Source of the DNA: Acidobacteriota bacterium
GTDB lineage: Bacteria > Acidobacteriota > Thermoanaerobaculia > Gp7-AA8
NCBI GenBank assembly: GCA_021325515.1
Contig: JAJPHC010000039.1
Location: 149,774 to 213,773, forward strand
Direction of reading: 5' to 3'
Length of the DNA: 64,000 nucleotides
Shown here: piece after piece, positions 16,156-24,469 of the stretch
Numbering within the stretch: the stretch's first letter is position 1
Layout: each line of letters begins with the position of its first letter
Made by a program: the position numbers and the translations under genes
Notes under the pieces: generated by a model
The model's database searches: none
What the model saw: only the letters and a program-made list of their open reading frames with translations
What the model was told of the DNA's origin: nothing

Positions 16156-16866
16156 CTATCCCCCGAGGTAGGCCTTCTTGATTCGATCCGAGGCGAGCAG
16201 TGCTTTTGTGTCGTCGGCGAGGACGATGCGTCCCGTCTCCATCACGTAGCCGCGATGCGCAGTGACGAGCGCCATGTGGGCATTCTGCTCGATCAGGAGA
16301 ATCGTCGTTCCTTCCTGATTGATCTCACGGATCACGCGGAAGATCGTCTGCACCATCTGCGGCGCCAGGCCGAGGGAGGGCTCGTCGAGAAGAAGGACCT
16401 GCGGCTTCGACATCAGCGCGCGCGAGATCGCGAGCATCTGCTGCTCGCCGCCCGACAGCGTTCCGGCGTTCTGTTTCATCCGCTCCTTGAGAACGGGGAA
16501 GAGCGAGAAGATCCGCTCGTACTCCGACTGCTGCACTTTGTCCTTGCGGAGATAGGCGCCCAGCTCGAGGTTGTCGGCGACCGTGAGGTTCGCGAAAATG
16601 CCGCGCCCTTCCGGCACATGCGACATGCCGCGCGCCGTGATGATGTGCGGCTTCACGCCGGTGATGTCGTCGCCGTTGAACGAGACGGAACCTTTGCGCG
16701 GCTTGAGCAATCCGGAGATCGAGCGCAGAGTCGTCGTCTTCCCCGCACCGTTGGCGCCGATGAGAGTGACGATCTGTCCCTTCTCGACGTCGAGATCGAT
16801 GCCGTGCAGCGCGGTGATCGCGCCGTACGACACCTCGAGTCCGCGCACGGAGAGAATCGGGCTCAT
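16156..16866 (-). CDS. livF: Branched-chain amino acid ABC transporter ATPase LivF
   Basis: 236-aa ABC ATPase powering uptake of branched-chain amino acids (or related substrates). Walker A is GANGAGKTT, the signature TLSGGEQQML, Walker B LLLDEPSLGL, followed by the switch-His segment. The length and the C-terminal KKAYLGG are typical of LivF. The start overlaps the livG stop by 4 nt. It is the last transporter gene of the operon. Confidence 0.95.
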   Translation of the reverse strand: MSPILSVRGLEVSYGAITALHGIDLDVEKGQIVTLIGANGAGKTTTLRSISGLLKPRKGSVSFNGDDITGVKPHIITARGMSHVPEGRGIFANLTVADNLELGAYLRKDKVQQSEYERIFSLFPVLKERMKQNAGTLSGGEQQMLAISRALMSKPQVLLLDEPSLGLAPQMVQTIFRVIREINQEGTTILLIEQNAHMALVTAHRGYVMETGRIVLADDTKALLASDRIKKAYLGG

Positions 16867-17663
16867 AGGTCCGCCAGCTCCACCGGCTCGCCGAGATACG
16901 CTTCGATCACCGCCGGATTGTTCTGCACCTCATCGGGAGTCCCATGCGCGATCGTCTTGCCGAAGTTCAGCACGAGGATCCGCTCGCAGATCCCCATGAC
17001 GAGCTCCATGTGATGCTCGATGAGCAGAATCGCGATGCCGAAGCGGTCGCGGATATCGTGAATCGTCCGCATCAGGTCGCGGGTCTCGCTGTCATTGAGT
17101 CCGGCCGCCGGCTCGTCAAGGAGCAGCAGCTTGGGCTTCGCCGCAAGAGCGCGCGCGATCTCGAGTCTGCGTTGATCGCCGTACGGAAGATTCTTCGCGT
17201 AATCGCGGGCGCGCTTTTCGAGCTTGAAGATCTGCAGCAGCTTCATCGCCTCTTCTTCCGCAGCATCCTCGGCGGCGTGGAATCGATTCGTGTGCAGAAT
17301 CGCCGAGGTCGCGGAGTACGTGTAGTGGATGTGCCCGCCGATCTTCGTGTTCTCGAGAACGGTGAGCTCCTTGAAGAGACGGATGTTCTGGAACGTGCGT
17401 GCGAGGCCGAGCGCGGTGATCTGGTAGGGCTTGAACTGCGTGGTCGGCACGCCGCTCACGGCGATCGTCCCCTCGGTCGGGCGATACACGCCGGTCAGGA
17501 GATTGAAGACGGTCGTCTTTCCCGCGCCGTTCGGACCGATCAATCCGATCAGCTCGTGCGGCTGAATCGAGAGATTGAAATCGGAGACGGCAGTGAGTCC
17601 GCCGAAGCGGATCGTCACGTTCTTCGCATCGAGAACCGCGGAATCGGGATTCGGCGCCACCAT
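16863..17663 (-). CDS. livG: Branched-chain amino acid ABC transporter ATPase LivG
   Basis: 266-aa ABC ATPase, partner of LivF. Walker A is GPNGAGKTT, the signature region LPYGDQRRLEIARAL (a LivG-type variant of LSGGQ) and Walker B LLLLDEPAAGLN. LivG-specific features include the long insert between Walker A and signature and the C-terminal VIEAYLGE. ATG 17663 overlaps the livM stop by 1 nt. Confidence 0.95.
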   Translation of the reverse strand: MVAPNPDSAVLDAKNVTIRFGGLTAVSDFNLSIQPHELIGLIGPNGAGKTTVFNLLTGVYRPTEGTIAVSGVPTTQFKPYQITALGLARTFQNIRLFKELTVLENTKIGGHIHYTYSATSAILHTNRFHAAEDAAEEEAMKLLQIFKLEKRARDYAKNLPYGDQRRLEIARALAAKPKLLLLDEPAAGLNDSETRDLMRTIHDIRDRFGIAILLIEHHMELVMGICERILVLNFGKTIAHGTPDEVQNNPAVIEAYLGEPVELADL

Positions 17664-18709
17664 CAGTCCACCGCCGGTCCGGAGTCACGCTCCGGCGCAG
17701 TCGTATCCTTGCGCTTCGGAAGAAAGTCCCACAGCTCGCGGCGGCCGAGCAGACCCTGCGGACGCGTGCGCATTAGGATGATCAGCACGAGCGAGTAGAC
17801 GACCATGCGGTACTCGCTGAACGCGCGCAGACCTTCCTGCAGATAGGTCAGCACGACGGCGGCGACGATCGAGCCGGAGATCGAGCCGAGTCCGCCCAGA
17901 ACCACCATCACCACCAGATCGAACGAGCGAAGGAAGGTGAATGCGGTCGGATTCAGATATGCCGGCGGATAGTGCGCGAAGAGCGCACCGGCGACGCCGG
18001 CCAGAAACGATCCGATGACGAACGCCTTCACCTTGAAGCGGGTGGTGTCGACGCCCATCGCATTGGCCGCGATCTCGTCTTCGCGAATCGCGAGGAAGGC
18101 GCGCCCGACGGACGATGCGACGAGCCTGATCGAGATCAGAATCGTCATCACGCAGAAGAAGTAGACCCAGAAGAAATTCGCCCACGTCGGAATGCCCGAG
18201 AAGCCGCGCGCGGCGCCGACCTTGTCGACGTTGAGAATGATCACGCGAATGATCTCGCCGAAGCCGAGCGTCACGATCGCGAGATAGTCACCGCGCAGCC
18301 GCAGCGACGGAAGCCCGACGAGGTAGCCGGCGATGGCCGCAACGAGGCCGCCGGCGAGAATCGCGACGAGAAACAGCCCGTTCTGCGCAATCCACGCCTG
18401 CATGCTCCCCTCGGGATACTTCGCCACGATCGGCGCGAACGTGTAGAACGTCAGCGCCGCCGACATGTACGCGCCGACGCCCATGAATCCGGCATGTCCC
18501 AGCGAGAACTGCCCCGCATGTCCGTTGATGATGTTCAACGAGACGGCAAGCGTGATGTTGATGCCGATCATCGCCAGGATGCGGTTGTAGTAACGCATCA
18601 CCGGATACACCGAAGCGACGGCGTCGAGACCGTAGGTGATGCCGAGCAGAATCGCAACGAAGACTGCGAGGTACATCAGATCGCGCAACCACCAGGGAAG
18701 CTTCTTCAT
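17663..18709 (-). CDS. livM: Branched-chain amino acid ABC transporter permease LivM
   Basis: 348-aa inner-membrane permease with about 9-10 membrane segments and the LivM signature region (LRGDYLAIVTLGFGEI) and the cytoplasmic EAA-like loop (REDEIAANAMGVDTTRFK). The C-terminal polar tail is rich in charged residues. Separated from livH by an AAAATTG heptamer array, which could lower expression of livM and later genes relative to livKH. Confidence 0.95.
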   Translation of the reverse strand: MKKLPWWLRDLMYLAVFVAILLGITYGLDAVASVYPVMRYYNRILAMIGINITLAVSLNIINGHAGQFSLGHAGFMGVGAYMSAALTFYTFAPIVAKYPEGSMQAWIAQNGLFLVAILAGGLVAAIAGYLVGLPSLRLRGDYLAIVTLGFGEIIRVIILNVDKVGAARGFSGIPTWANFFWVYFFCVMTILISIRLVASSVGRAFLAIREDEIAANAMGVDTTRFKVKAFVIGSFLAGVAGALFAHYPPAYLNPTAFTFLRSFDLVVMVVLGGLGSISGSIVAAVVLTYLQEGLRAFSEYRMVVYSLVLIILMRTRPQGLLGRRELWDFLPKRKDTTAPERDSGPAVD

Positions 18710-18730
18710 GAGCTCTCCCCGCGCGATCTC

Positions 18731-18820
18731 GAATTCGAAATTGAAAATTGAAAATTGAAAATTGACGCCGGCACGTTCAGCGCGCCATTTTCAATTTTCA
18801 ATTTCCCATTTTCAATTTCG
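18731..18820. repeat. AAAATTG heptamer array, inverted arms
   Basis: Left arm 18736-18764 is four AAAATTG-type units; the right arm 18787-18818 is the complementary CAATTTT units with one changed unit. The arms can form an A/T-rich hairpin of about 28 bp, striking in a GC-rich genome. It sits within the liv operon between livH and livM. Confidence 0.9.
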
Positions 18821-18827
18821 CCTCTCC

Positions 18828-19730
18828 TCATACTTTCTCCGCCTGGTACTTCCCGAACAGTCCCGACGGACGGAAGAGCAGAATGAGAATCAGGATGACG
18901 AAGGTGATCGCATCGCGCCAGCTCGACAGCGGGCTGCCGCCGACGAACGCCTCGATGATGCCGATCACGATGCCGCCCACCACGGCGCCCGGCACGTTGC
19001 CGATGCCGCCGAGCACTGCCGAGACGAATGCCTTGAGACCCGGCAGAACGCCCATCAGCGGATCGATCTTCGGATAAGAGAGCGAGAAGAGAATCCCGCC
19101 CACTGCCGCGAGCGTCGAACCGAGAATGAATGTCAGTGAGATGACGCGATCGACGGGGATGCCCATCAGAGCTGCGGTCTCGAAGTTGAACGACACGGCG
19201 CGCATCGCGCGGCCGAACTTCGTGCCGAACACGATCCACTGCAGCACGCCCATCACGACGATCGCGACACCGAGCACGATGAGCTGATAGTTGGTCGTCG
19301 TCACGCTGCCGAAATGCAGCACCTGCTTGTCGAGCAGCGTCGGGAAGAACTTCGGATCCGGACCGAAGACGAGCTGTCCGCCGTACTCCAGGAAAAAAGA
19401 CACGCCGATCGCGGTGATCAACGACGCGATGCGCGGCGCGTTGCGAAGGGGACGATAGGCGACGCGCTCGATCGTGAATCCGAGCATCGCGCAGGCGAGC
19501 ATCGACGTCAGCATGACGAGGGCGAGATGCACGACCGATGGATGGTTCGACTGCTTCATCAGGGCGTTGCCGGCGTAGAAGCCGGCGTACGAGCCGACCA
19601 TGAACACGTCGCCATGCGCGAAGTTGATGAGCTTGAGGATGCCGTACACCATCGTGTAGCCGAGGGCGATCAGCGCGTAAATCGAGCCGAGGGCAATCCC
19701 GTTCAGCAGGTTTTGAAGAATCGTCTCCAT
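18828..19730 (-). CDS. livH: Branched-chain amino acid ABC transporter permease LivH
   Basis: 300-aa permease with about 8 membrane segments, starting at ATG 19730 (METILQNLLNGIALGS). The LivH N-terminal signature GSIYALIALGYTMVYGI and LINFAHGDVFMVG is clear. It forms the membrane channel with LivM. The in-frame upstream extension to 19805 is unlikely to be used because it enters the spacer. Confidence 0.95.
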   Translation of the reverse strand: METILQNLLNGIALGSIYALIALGYTMVYGILKLINFAHGDVFMVGSYAGFYAGNALMKQSNHPSVVHLALVMLTSMLACAMLGFTIERVAYRPLRNAPRIASLITAIGVSFFLEYGGQLVFGPDPKFFPTLLDKQVLHFGSVTTTNYQLIVLGVAIVVMGVLQWIVFGTKFGRAMRAVSFNFETAALMGIPVDRVISLTFILGSTLAAVGGILFSLSYPKIDPLMGVLPGLKAFVSAVLGGIGNVPGAVVGGIVIGIIEAFVGGSPLSSWRDAITFVILILILLFRPSGLFGKYQAEKV

Positions 19731-19796
19731 GGAAAACGGATAAGGCGAGCGAAAACTACCTGCGGTAGCCGTCGTTGTAAAGAGAAAGATGCCACA

Positions 19797-19857
19797 GCCC
19801 CTCACCCCTTATCCCTCTCCCCGCTGTCGCGGGGCGAGAGGGACGAGGGTGAGGGGC
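19797..19857. repeat. CCCCTCACCC / CCCTCTCCCC nested palindrome
   Basis: Outer arms GCCCCTCACCC (19797-19807) and GGGTGAGGGGC (19847-19857) enclose inner arms CCCTCTCCCCGC and GCGGGGCGAGAGGG. It is a strong hairpin between livK and livH and could serve as an mRNA stability or termination element that raises binding-protein levels over permeases. Related to 13027-13054. Confidence 0.85.
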
Positions 19858-19869
19858 CGCGTCAGAAAA

Positions 19870-21048
19870 TTACTTCGGCTCGATGCTCTTCCGCAGCGTG
19901 AGCTGGCCGTTTTTCACTTCTTCGATGACGATCTTCTTGTTGATCGGATTGCGGTCCGGACCAAGCGTGATCGTGCCGGTGACGCCGGCGAAGTTCTTCG
20001 TCGCGGCGATTGCGTTCTTCAGATCCGCGCCGCCCTTGCCGCCGGAGCGCTTGAGCGCATCGCCAAGCACGCGCGCCGCGTCGTAACCGAGGGCTGCCAG
20101 AGCGTCCGGCTTGACCTTGTTCCGCTGCTCGTACTTCTGCACGAAGTCATGAACGATCGGCGAAGGATCGTCCGAGAAGTAGTGATTCGCGTAGAAGCAG
20201 CCTTCGAGGGCCTTCCCGCCGATCTCGAGAAGCTTCGGCGATTCCCACCCATCGCCGCCGACGAACGGCACCTTGATGCCGAGCTCGCGCGCCTGGCTCG
20301 CGATCTGGCCGACGTCGGTGTAGTAACCGGGAACGAAGATGACATCGGGATTCGCGGCGCGGATCGCGGTGAGCTGCGAATGGAAGTCCGCATCGCCATT
20401 CGCGTAGTTCGCTTTCGCGACGATCTGCTTGCCGGCCTTCTGATACGTCTCCTCGATCACGGACGTGAGGCCGGTCGAGTAGTCGTTCTTCATGTCGGTG
20501 AGAATCGCGGCTCTCGTCGAGTGCAGATCCTGGATGGCGAAATTCGCCATGACCGGGCCCTGATAGTTGTCGATGAAGCACATCCGGAAGATGTAGTCGC
20601 CGATCTTCGTGACCGCCTCGTTGGTCGAGGAGGGTGTGATCATCGGGACCTTGTTCGCCTGGCACTCCGGCGCCGCGGCCTTCGATGCCGAGGAAGCGAC
20701 TTCGCCGAGAACGGCGATGACGCCATTCTGCGAGATCAGCTTCGAGACGGCGTTCGATGCTTCTTCCGGCTTCGACTGATCGTCTTCGGTGATGACCTTG
20801 ATCTTCTTGCCGTTGATGCCGCCCGCGGCGTTGATCTCATCGACGGCGAGCATGATGCCGTTGTGCGTCGACTGGCCGAAGGTGGCCTGTGGTCCGGTCA
20901 GCGAGCCATACTCGCCCACCAGAATCTCACCGCCGCCACCGGCGGCGGATGTGGTTGCGCCTCCGCCCTGCTGGGCTTCCTTCGGCGGGCAGCCGAAGAG
21001 CATCAGCGAGACGACGGCGAGAAACACGATTCCAGATTTCTTGTTCAT
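19870..21048 (-). CDS. livK: Branched-chain amino acid ABC transporter substrate-binding lipoprotein
   Basis: 392-aa periplasmic binding protein anchored as a lipoprotein (lipobox LMLFGC, about residue 20), then a Gly/Gln linker and the Leu/Ile/Val-binding fold (VGEYGSLTGPQATFGQS, GVIAVLGEVASSASKAAAP). First gene of the liv operon. A 52-nt gap separates it from the upstream aldehyde dehydrogenase; a T run and TTAATATGAC there could be part of a promoter. Confidence 0.93.
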   Translation of the reverse strand: MNKKSGIVFLAVVSLMLFGCPPKEAQQGGGATTSAAGGGGEILVGEYGSLTGPQATFGQSTHNGIMLAVDEINAAGGINGKKIKVITEDDQSKPEEASNAVSKLISQNGVIAVLGEVASSASKAAAPECQANKVPMITPSSTNEAVTKIGDYIFRMCFIDNYQGPVMANFAIQDLHSTRAAILTDMKNDYSTGLTSVIEETYQKAGKQIVAKANYANGDADFHSQLTAIRAANPDVIFVPGYYTDVGQIASQARELGIKVPFVGGDGWESPKLLEIGGKALEGCFYANHYFSDDPSPIVHDFVQKYEQRNKVKPDALAALGYDAARVLGDALKRSGGKGGADLKNAIAATKNFAGVTGTITLGPDRNPINKKIVIEEVKNGQLTLRKSIEPK

Positions 21049-21100
21049 AGATTCGCTCTCACTCCGCTAGTTGTGAAAAAAGTCATATTAATGCACGGTC

Positions 21101-22543
21101 CTACAAATTCACCCAGACGCTCTTCGTCTGCGTGTATTTCTCGAGCGCGTCTTTTCCCTGATCGCGGCCGAATCCCGACTCCTTGAATCCGCCGAACGGC
21201 AGTGCCGGGTCGTAGAGGTTGTAGGTATTCACCCACACCGTGCCGGCCTTGATCGAGCGGGCGATGCGATGCGCCTTCGAGACGTCCTTCGTCCACACCG
21301 CGGCGGCGAGACCGTAGACCGTCGCGTTGCCTTTTGCGACCGCATCCTCCGCATCCTTGAAGCGGATCGTGGCCAGCACAGGCCCGAAGATCTCCTCGCG
21401 TGCGATGCGCATGTTGGGATCGACATCGTCGAAGATCGTCGGCTTGATGAAGTAGCCCTTGCCCGTGCCGATGTCGGCGCGCTCACCGCCGGTGAGCAGC
21501 CTGGCACCTTCGCTCTTGCCGGCCTCGATGTAGGAGAGCACGTTCTCCATCTGTTCTTTCGAGACGACGGCGCCGAGGCGCGTCTTCGGATGAAGAGGAT
21601 CGGCCGCGACCATCTTCGTCGCGCGATCTGCGATCTTCGACATCAGCTCATCGTGGATCGGTTCTTCGACGAGCAGGCGCGATCCGGCGGCGCAGACTTC
21701 CCCTTTGCCGTAGAAAATCGCGTTGAGTGCGCCGCGCGCTGCGGCTTCGAGATCGGCATCCGCGAAGACGATGTTCGGCGATTTGCCGCCCAGCTCGAGC
21801 GAGACCTTCTTCAGCGTCTTCGCCGCGCGTGCCATCAACTGTTTGCCGACATCGGTGGAGCCGGTGAATGCGATCGCGTCGATACCGGGGTGATCGACCA
21901 TCGCGTTGCCGACGACGCTTCCCTTTCCGGGGATCACGTTCAGGACTCCCGCAGGAAGCCCGCATTCCTTCGCATACTCCGCAAACTTCAGCAGCGAGAG
22001 CGACGTGTTCGATGCCGGCTTGATCACGACCGTGTTGCCGCAGGCGAGCGCCGGCGCGATCTTCCACACCGCGAGCATCAGCGGAAAGTTCCACGGCGTG
22101 ATGGCGCCGACGACGCCGACCGGCTCGCGCAGCGTGTAGGTGAATGCGTTGTCGGCAACAGGGATCGTGTCGCCCGTGACCTTGCCGCTCCAGCCTGCGA
22201 AGTAGTAGAGACATTCCGCGGCGGCCGGCGTGTCGACGAACTGCGACTCGAAGATCGGCTTGCCGTTGTCGAGCGTCTCGATTCGTCCGATCTCTTCGGC
22301 TTTCGACGACAACATGTCGGCGATGCGCCAGAGGACTTTCGCGCGATCGCGCGGCTTCATCTTCTGCCACTCGCTGCCCGGCTCCATCTGCGCGCGCGCG
22401 GCGCGCACCGCGAGATCGACATCCTCGACGCCCGCGGACGCAACATTCGTGATGGTCTCTTCGGTTGCCGGGTTGATGGTGGCGAAGGTTTCGCCCGATT
22501 GTGCGGCGACGAACTCGCCGTTGATGAAGAGCTGATTCTGCAT
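21101..22543 (-). CDS. NAD(P)-dependent aldehyde dehydrogenase
   Basis: 480-aa aldehyde dehydrogenase oxidising an aldehyde to the acid. Catalytic Glu250 (SLELGGKSP) and Cys284 (GEVCAAGSR) are present, with ITPWNFP and FTGSTDVGK of the cofactor site. It resembles betaine-/phenylacetaldehyde-type enzymes; the substrate is not certain. Being upstream of livK on the same strand, it might act in degradation of amino-acid-derived aldehydes. Confidence 0.93.
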   Translation of the reverse strand: MQNQLFINGEFVAAQSGETFATINPATEETITNVASAGVEDVDLAVRAARAQMEPGSEWQKMKPRDRAKVLWRIADMLSSKAEEIGRIETLDNGKPIFESQFVDTPAAAECLYYFAGWSGKVTGDTIPVADNAFTYTLREPVGVVGAITPWNFPLMLAVWKIAPALACGNTVVIKPASNTSLSLLKFAEYAKECGLPAGVLNVIPGKGSVVGNAMVDHPGIDAIAFTGSTDVGKQLMARAAKTLKKVSLELGGKSPNIVFADADLEAAARGALNAIFYGKGEVCAAGSRLLVEEPIHDELMSKIADRATKMVAADPLHPKTRLGAVVSKEQMENVLSYIEAGKSEGARLLTGGERADIGTGKGYFIKPTIFDDVDPNMRIAREEIFGPVLATIRFKDAEDAVAKGNATVYGLAAAVWTKDVSKAHRIARSIKAGTVWVNTYNLYDPALPFGGFKESGFGRDQGKDALEKYTQTKSVWVNL

Positions 22544-22741
22544 GGCGGCGGATAGTAGCGCAGAACAGGCAGCGGACAGCAGACAGCAGCCGGCACGCGG
22601 CGAACATCGGCTGCCTTCAGTTCGCTCGCGATCGAAGACCCGCGGCTCATGGGGTTAAAACCCGCCCGCTCGCCGGTACACTTTCTGAGCACAGGGTATC
22701 GGCCTGACCCATGCCTGCACGTGTTTTCAACGACTTAGCGA

Positions 22742-22756
22742 TGGCATCCCGATTGC
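22742..22756 (+). promoter_or_regulatory. Candidate sigma-54 promoter (-24/-12)
   Basis: TGGCATCCCGATTGC has GG (22743-22744) and GC (22755-22756) separated by 10 nt, a close match to TGGCAC-N5-TTGC. It lies 46 nt upstream of the metalloprotease start. The window also encodes an NtrC-type sigma-54 activator. The rest of the 22544-22802 spacer holds only GGACAGC/AGACAGC short repeats near 22570. Confidence 0.4.
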
Positions 22757-22802
22757 GCTACGCGCGAATGAAATCGGTGGAAGGAAATAGGAGAAACGTT
22801 TC

Positions 22803-23714
22803 ATGAATCGTCGCTCAATCGTCGTACTCACTGCGGCTCTGTCGCTCATGACAGGGATCGCTTCAGCCCAGGAAGCCCGCGAGATCAAGGGAGACTATCG
22901 CGATCAGTTCGATCACTACTGCGGCACGCGCCCGGTGAGCGAGCAGGAAGCGTTGATGATCGAGGAGTACACGAACTCGATCCGCTCCAGCCGCATCAAG
23001 ACCGATGCACTGTTCGGCAGCGATCGCGCGGCCGGTTCGGTGACCGTCAGCGTCTACGTTCACGTGATTCGCAACTCGGCGGGTCAGGGTGGCGTGACCT
23101 CGACGCAGATCAGCAATCAGATCAAGGTCCTCAACGACTCGTACGCCGGAATCACGGGCGGCGCACCAACGCCGTTCAAGTTCTCGCTCGTGTCGACCGA
23201 TACGTCGGACAACGATGCGTGGTACACGTGCCAGCCCGGCAGCACCGCGGAAAAGGACATGAAGACCACGCTGCGCAAAGGCACCGCGCGCGATCTCAAC
23301 ATGTACTTCAACAACATGGGCGGCGGTCTTCTCGGCTGGGCGACATTCCCCTCCGACTACTCTCGCTCTCCGCAGATGGACGGTGTCGTCATCCTAAGCG
23401 CTTCGCTCCCCGGCGGCTCCGCGGCGAACTACAACCTCGGCGACACGGCGACGCATGAAGTCGGCCACTGGCTCGGTCTCTACCACACGTTCCAGGGCGG
23501 CTGTAACGGCAACGGCGACTACGTCGACGATACGCCGGCCGAGCGGTCCGCGACGTATCAGTGCCCGACCGGTCAGGATTCCTGCCCGCGCAAGCCGGGC
23601 CTCGATCCGGTGCAGAACTTCATGGACTACACCTACGACTCCTGCATGTACGCGTTCTCGGCCGGCCAGGCCTCGCGCGCGGACTCGCAGTGCCAGACGT
23701 ATCGCGGCCTGTAG
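22803..23714 (+). CDS. Secreted M43-type zinc metalloprotease
   Basis: 303-aa exported protease of the pappalysin/cytophagalysin (M43) type. Signal peptide residues 1-22. The zinc site HEVGHWLGLYH has His218, Glu219, His222 and His228, and the Met-turn is NFMDY. Cys residues in the C-terminal part probably form disulphides. ATG 22803 has AGGAGA upstream. A strong terminator follows, so the gene is monocistronic, possibly under the sigma-54 promoter. Confidence 0.92.
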   Translation: MNRRSIVVLTAALSLMTGIASAQEAREIKGDYRDQFDHYCGTRPVSEQEALMIEEYTNSIRSSRIKTDALFGSDRAAGSVTVSVYVHVIRNSAGQGGVTSTQISNQIKVLNDSYAGITGGAPTPFKFSLVSTDTSDNDAWYTCQPGSTAEKDMKTTLRKGTARDLNMYFNNMGGGLLGWATFPSDYSRSPQMDGVVILSASLPGGSAANYNLGDTATHEVGHWLGLYHTFQGGCNGNGDYVDDTPAERSATYQCPTGQDSCPRKPGLDPVQNFMDYTYDSCMYAFSAGQASRADSQCQTYRGL

Positions 23715-23739
23715 TCCTCACTCCAATCGTAGAATGCAG

Positions 23740-23767
23740 GGGACGCCTTCGAGGCGTCCCTTTTTTT
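23740..23767 (+). terminator. Intrinsic terminator after metalloprotease
   Basis: GGGACGCCT (23740-23748), loop TCG, AGGCGTCCC (23752-23760), then T7. It is a textbook Rho-independent terminator. Confidence 0.95.
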
Positions 23768-23771
23768 CATC

Positions 23772-24461
23772 ATGCTCATCCTCCTCGCGCTCCTCTTCGC
23801 AACGGCCCCTGTTCCGGTCCGCACCATCACTCCGGCCGAGCTCCGCGATGCGATGCTGAATCACGAGGCCGTCGTCATCGATGTCCGCGGCAGCGTTCCC
23901 TTCGACCTCGGACACATCGAAGGAGCGATCTCGATGCCGCTCGGTCTCATCGCGCAGCGTGCGAGCGAGCTTCCGCAGGACAAGCTGATCGTCGCCTACT
24001 GCTCGTGCCGCCGCGAAGAGCTCAGCGACAACGCGGTGCGCCAGCTCGCGAGCCACGGCTACACGAACGCGGCGGCGCTGAAGGGCGGCTACGACGCATG
24101 GGTCGACGGCGGATTTCCGATCGTTCGCCACGTCGACGAAGAGCAGCGGCTCTCCGTACCATCCTTCGTGACCTGCAACGATGTGACCTCGCATGCGGGC
24201 GAAGTCATCTCGTACAAACGGGGACGCTCGAAGACCGTTCTTCGCATCGCGACCGATGAGAAGACGACGGAAGAAGTGACGGTGACGCAGGAGCGGTACT
24301 ACCTGTTCGGAGAGAAGTTCACGAAAGCCGGCTGGGCGCGCATCGAATCGAAGCGCGGCGTGCTCCGGCCACACACGCGTGCAATCGCATGGGTGTGCCG
24401 GAGCAGCGGCCAGAGCTGGATCGACTGGCGTCCGGGCGAAACGCGCGCGAACGCCGAGTAA
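23772..24461 (+). CDS. Exported rhodanese-domain protein
   Basis: 229-aa protein with a short hydrophobic N-terminus (residues 1-13) and one rhodanese domain (about 18-125; ITPAELRDAML, VVIDVRG). The active-site loop starts at Cys77 (YCSCRREE), differing from the usual CxxGxRS, so sulphur transfer is uncertain. The C-terminal half (about 130-229), which includes a Cys/Trp-rich end (WVCRSSGQSWIDW), is not recognised. It starts 5 nt after the terminator's T run; no clear ribosome site is visible. Confidence 0.8.
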   Translation: MLILLALLFATAPVPVRTITPAELRDAMLNHEAVVIDVRGSVPFDLGHIEGAISMPLGLIAQRASELPQDKLIVAYCSCRREELSDNAVRQLASHGYTNAAALKGGYDAWVDGGFPIVRHVDEEQRLSVPSFVTCNDVTSHAGEVISYKRGRSKTVLRIATDEKTTEEVTVTQERYYLFGEKFTKAGWARIESKRGVLRPHTRAIAWVCRSSGQSWIDWRPGETRANAE

Positions 24462-24469
24462 TCGCGCGA

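Noticed and set aside
19789..21186. 465-codon plus-strand ORF opposite livK
   Set aside because: Antisense shadow; it starts in the nested palindrome and has no domain.
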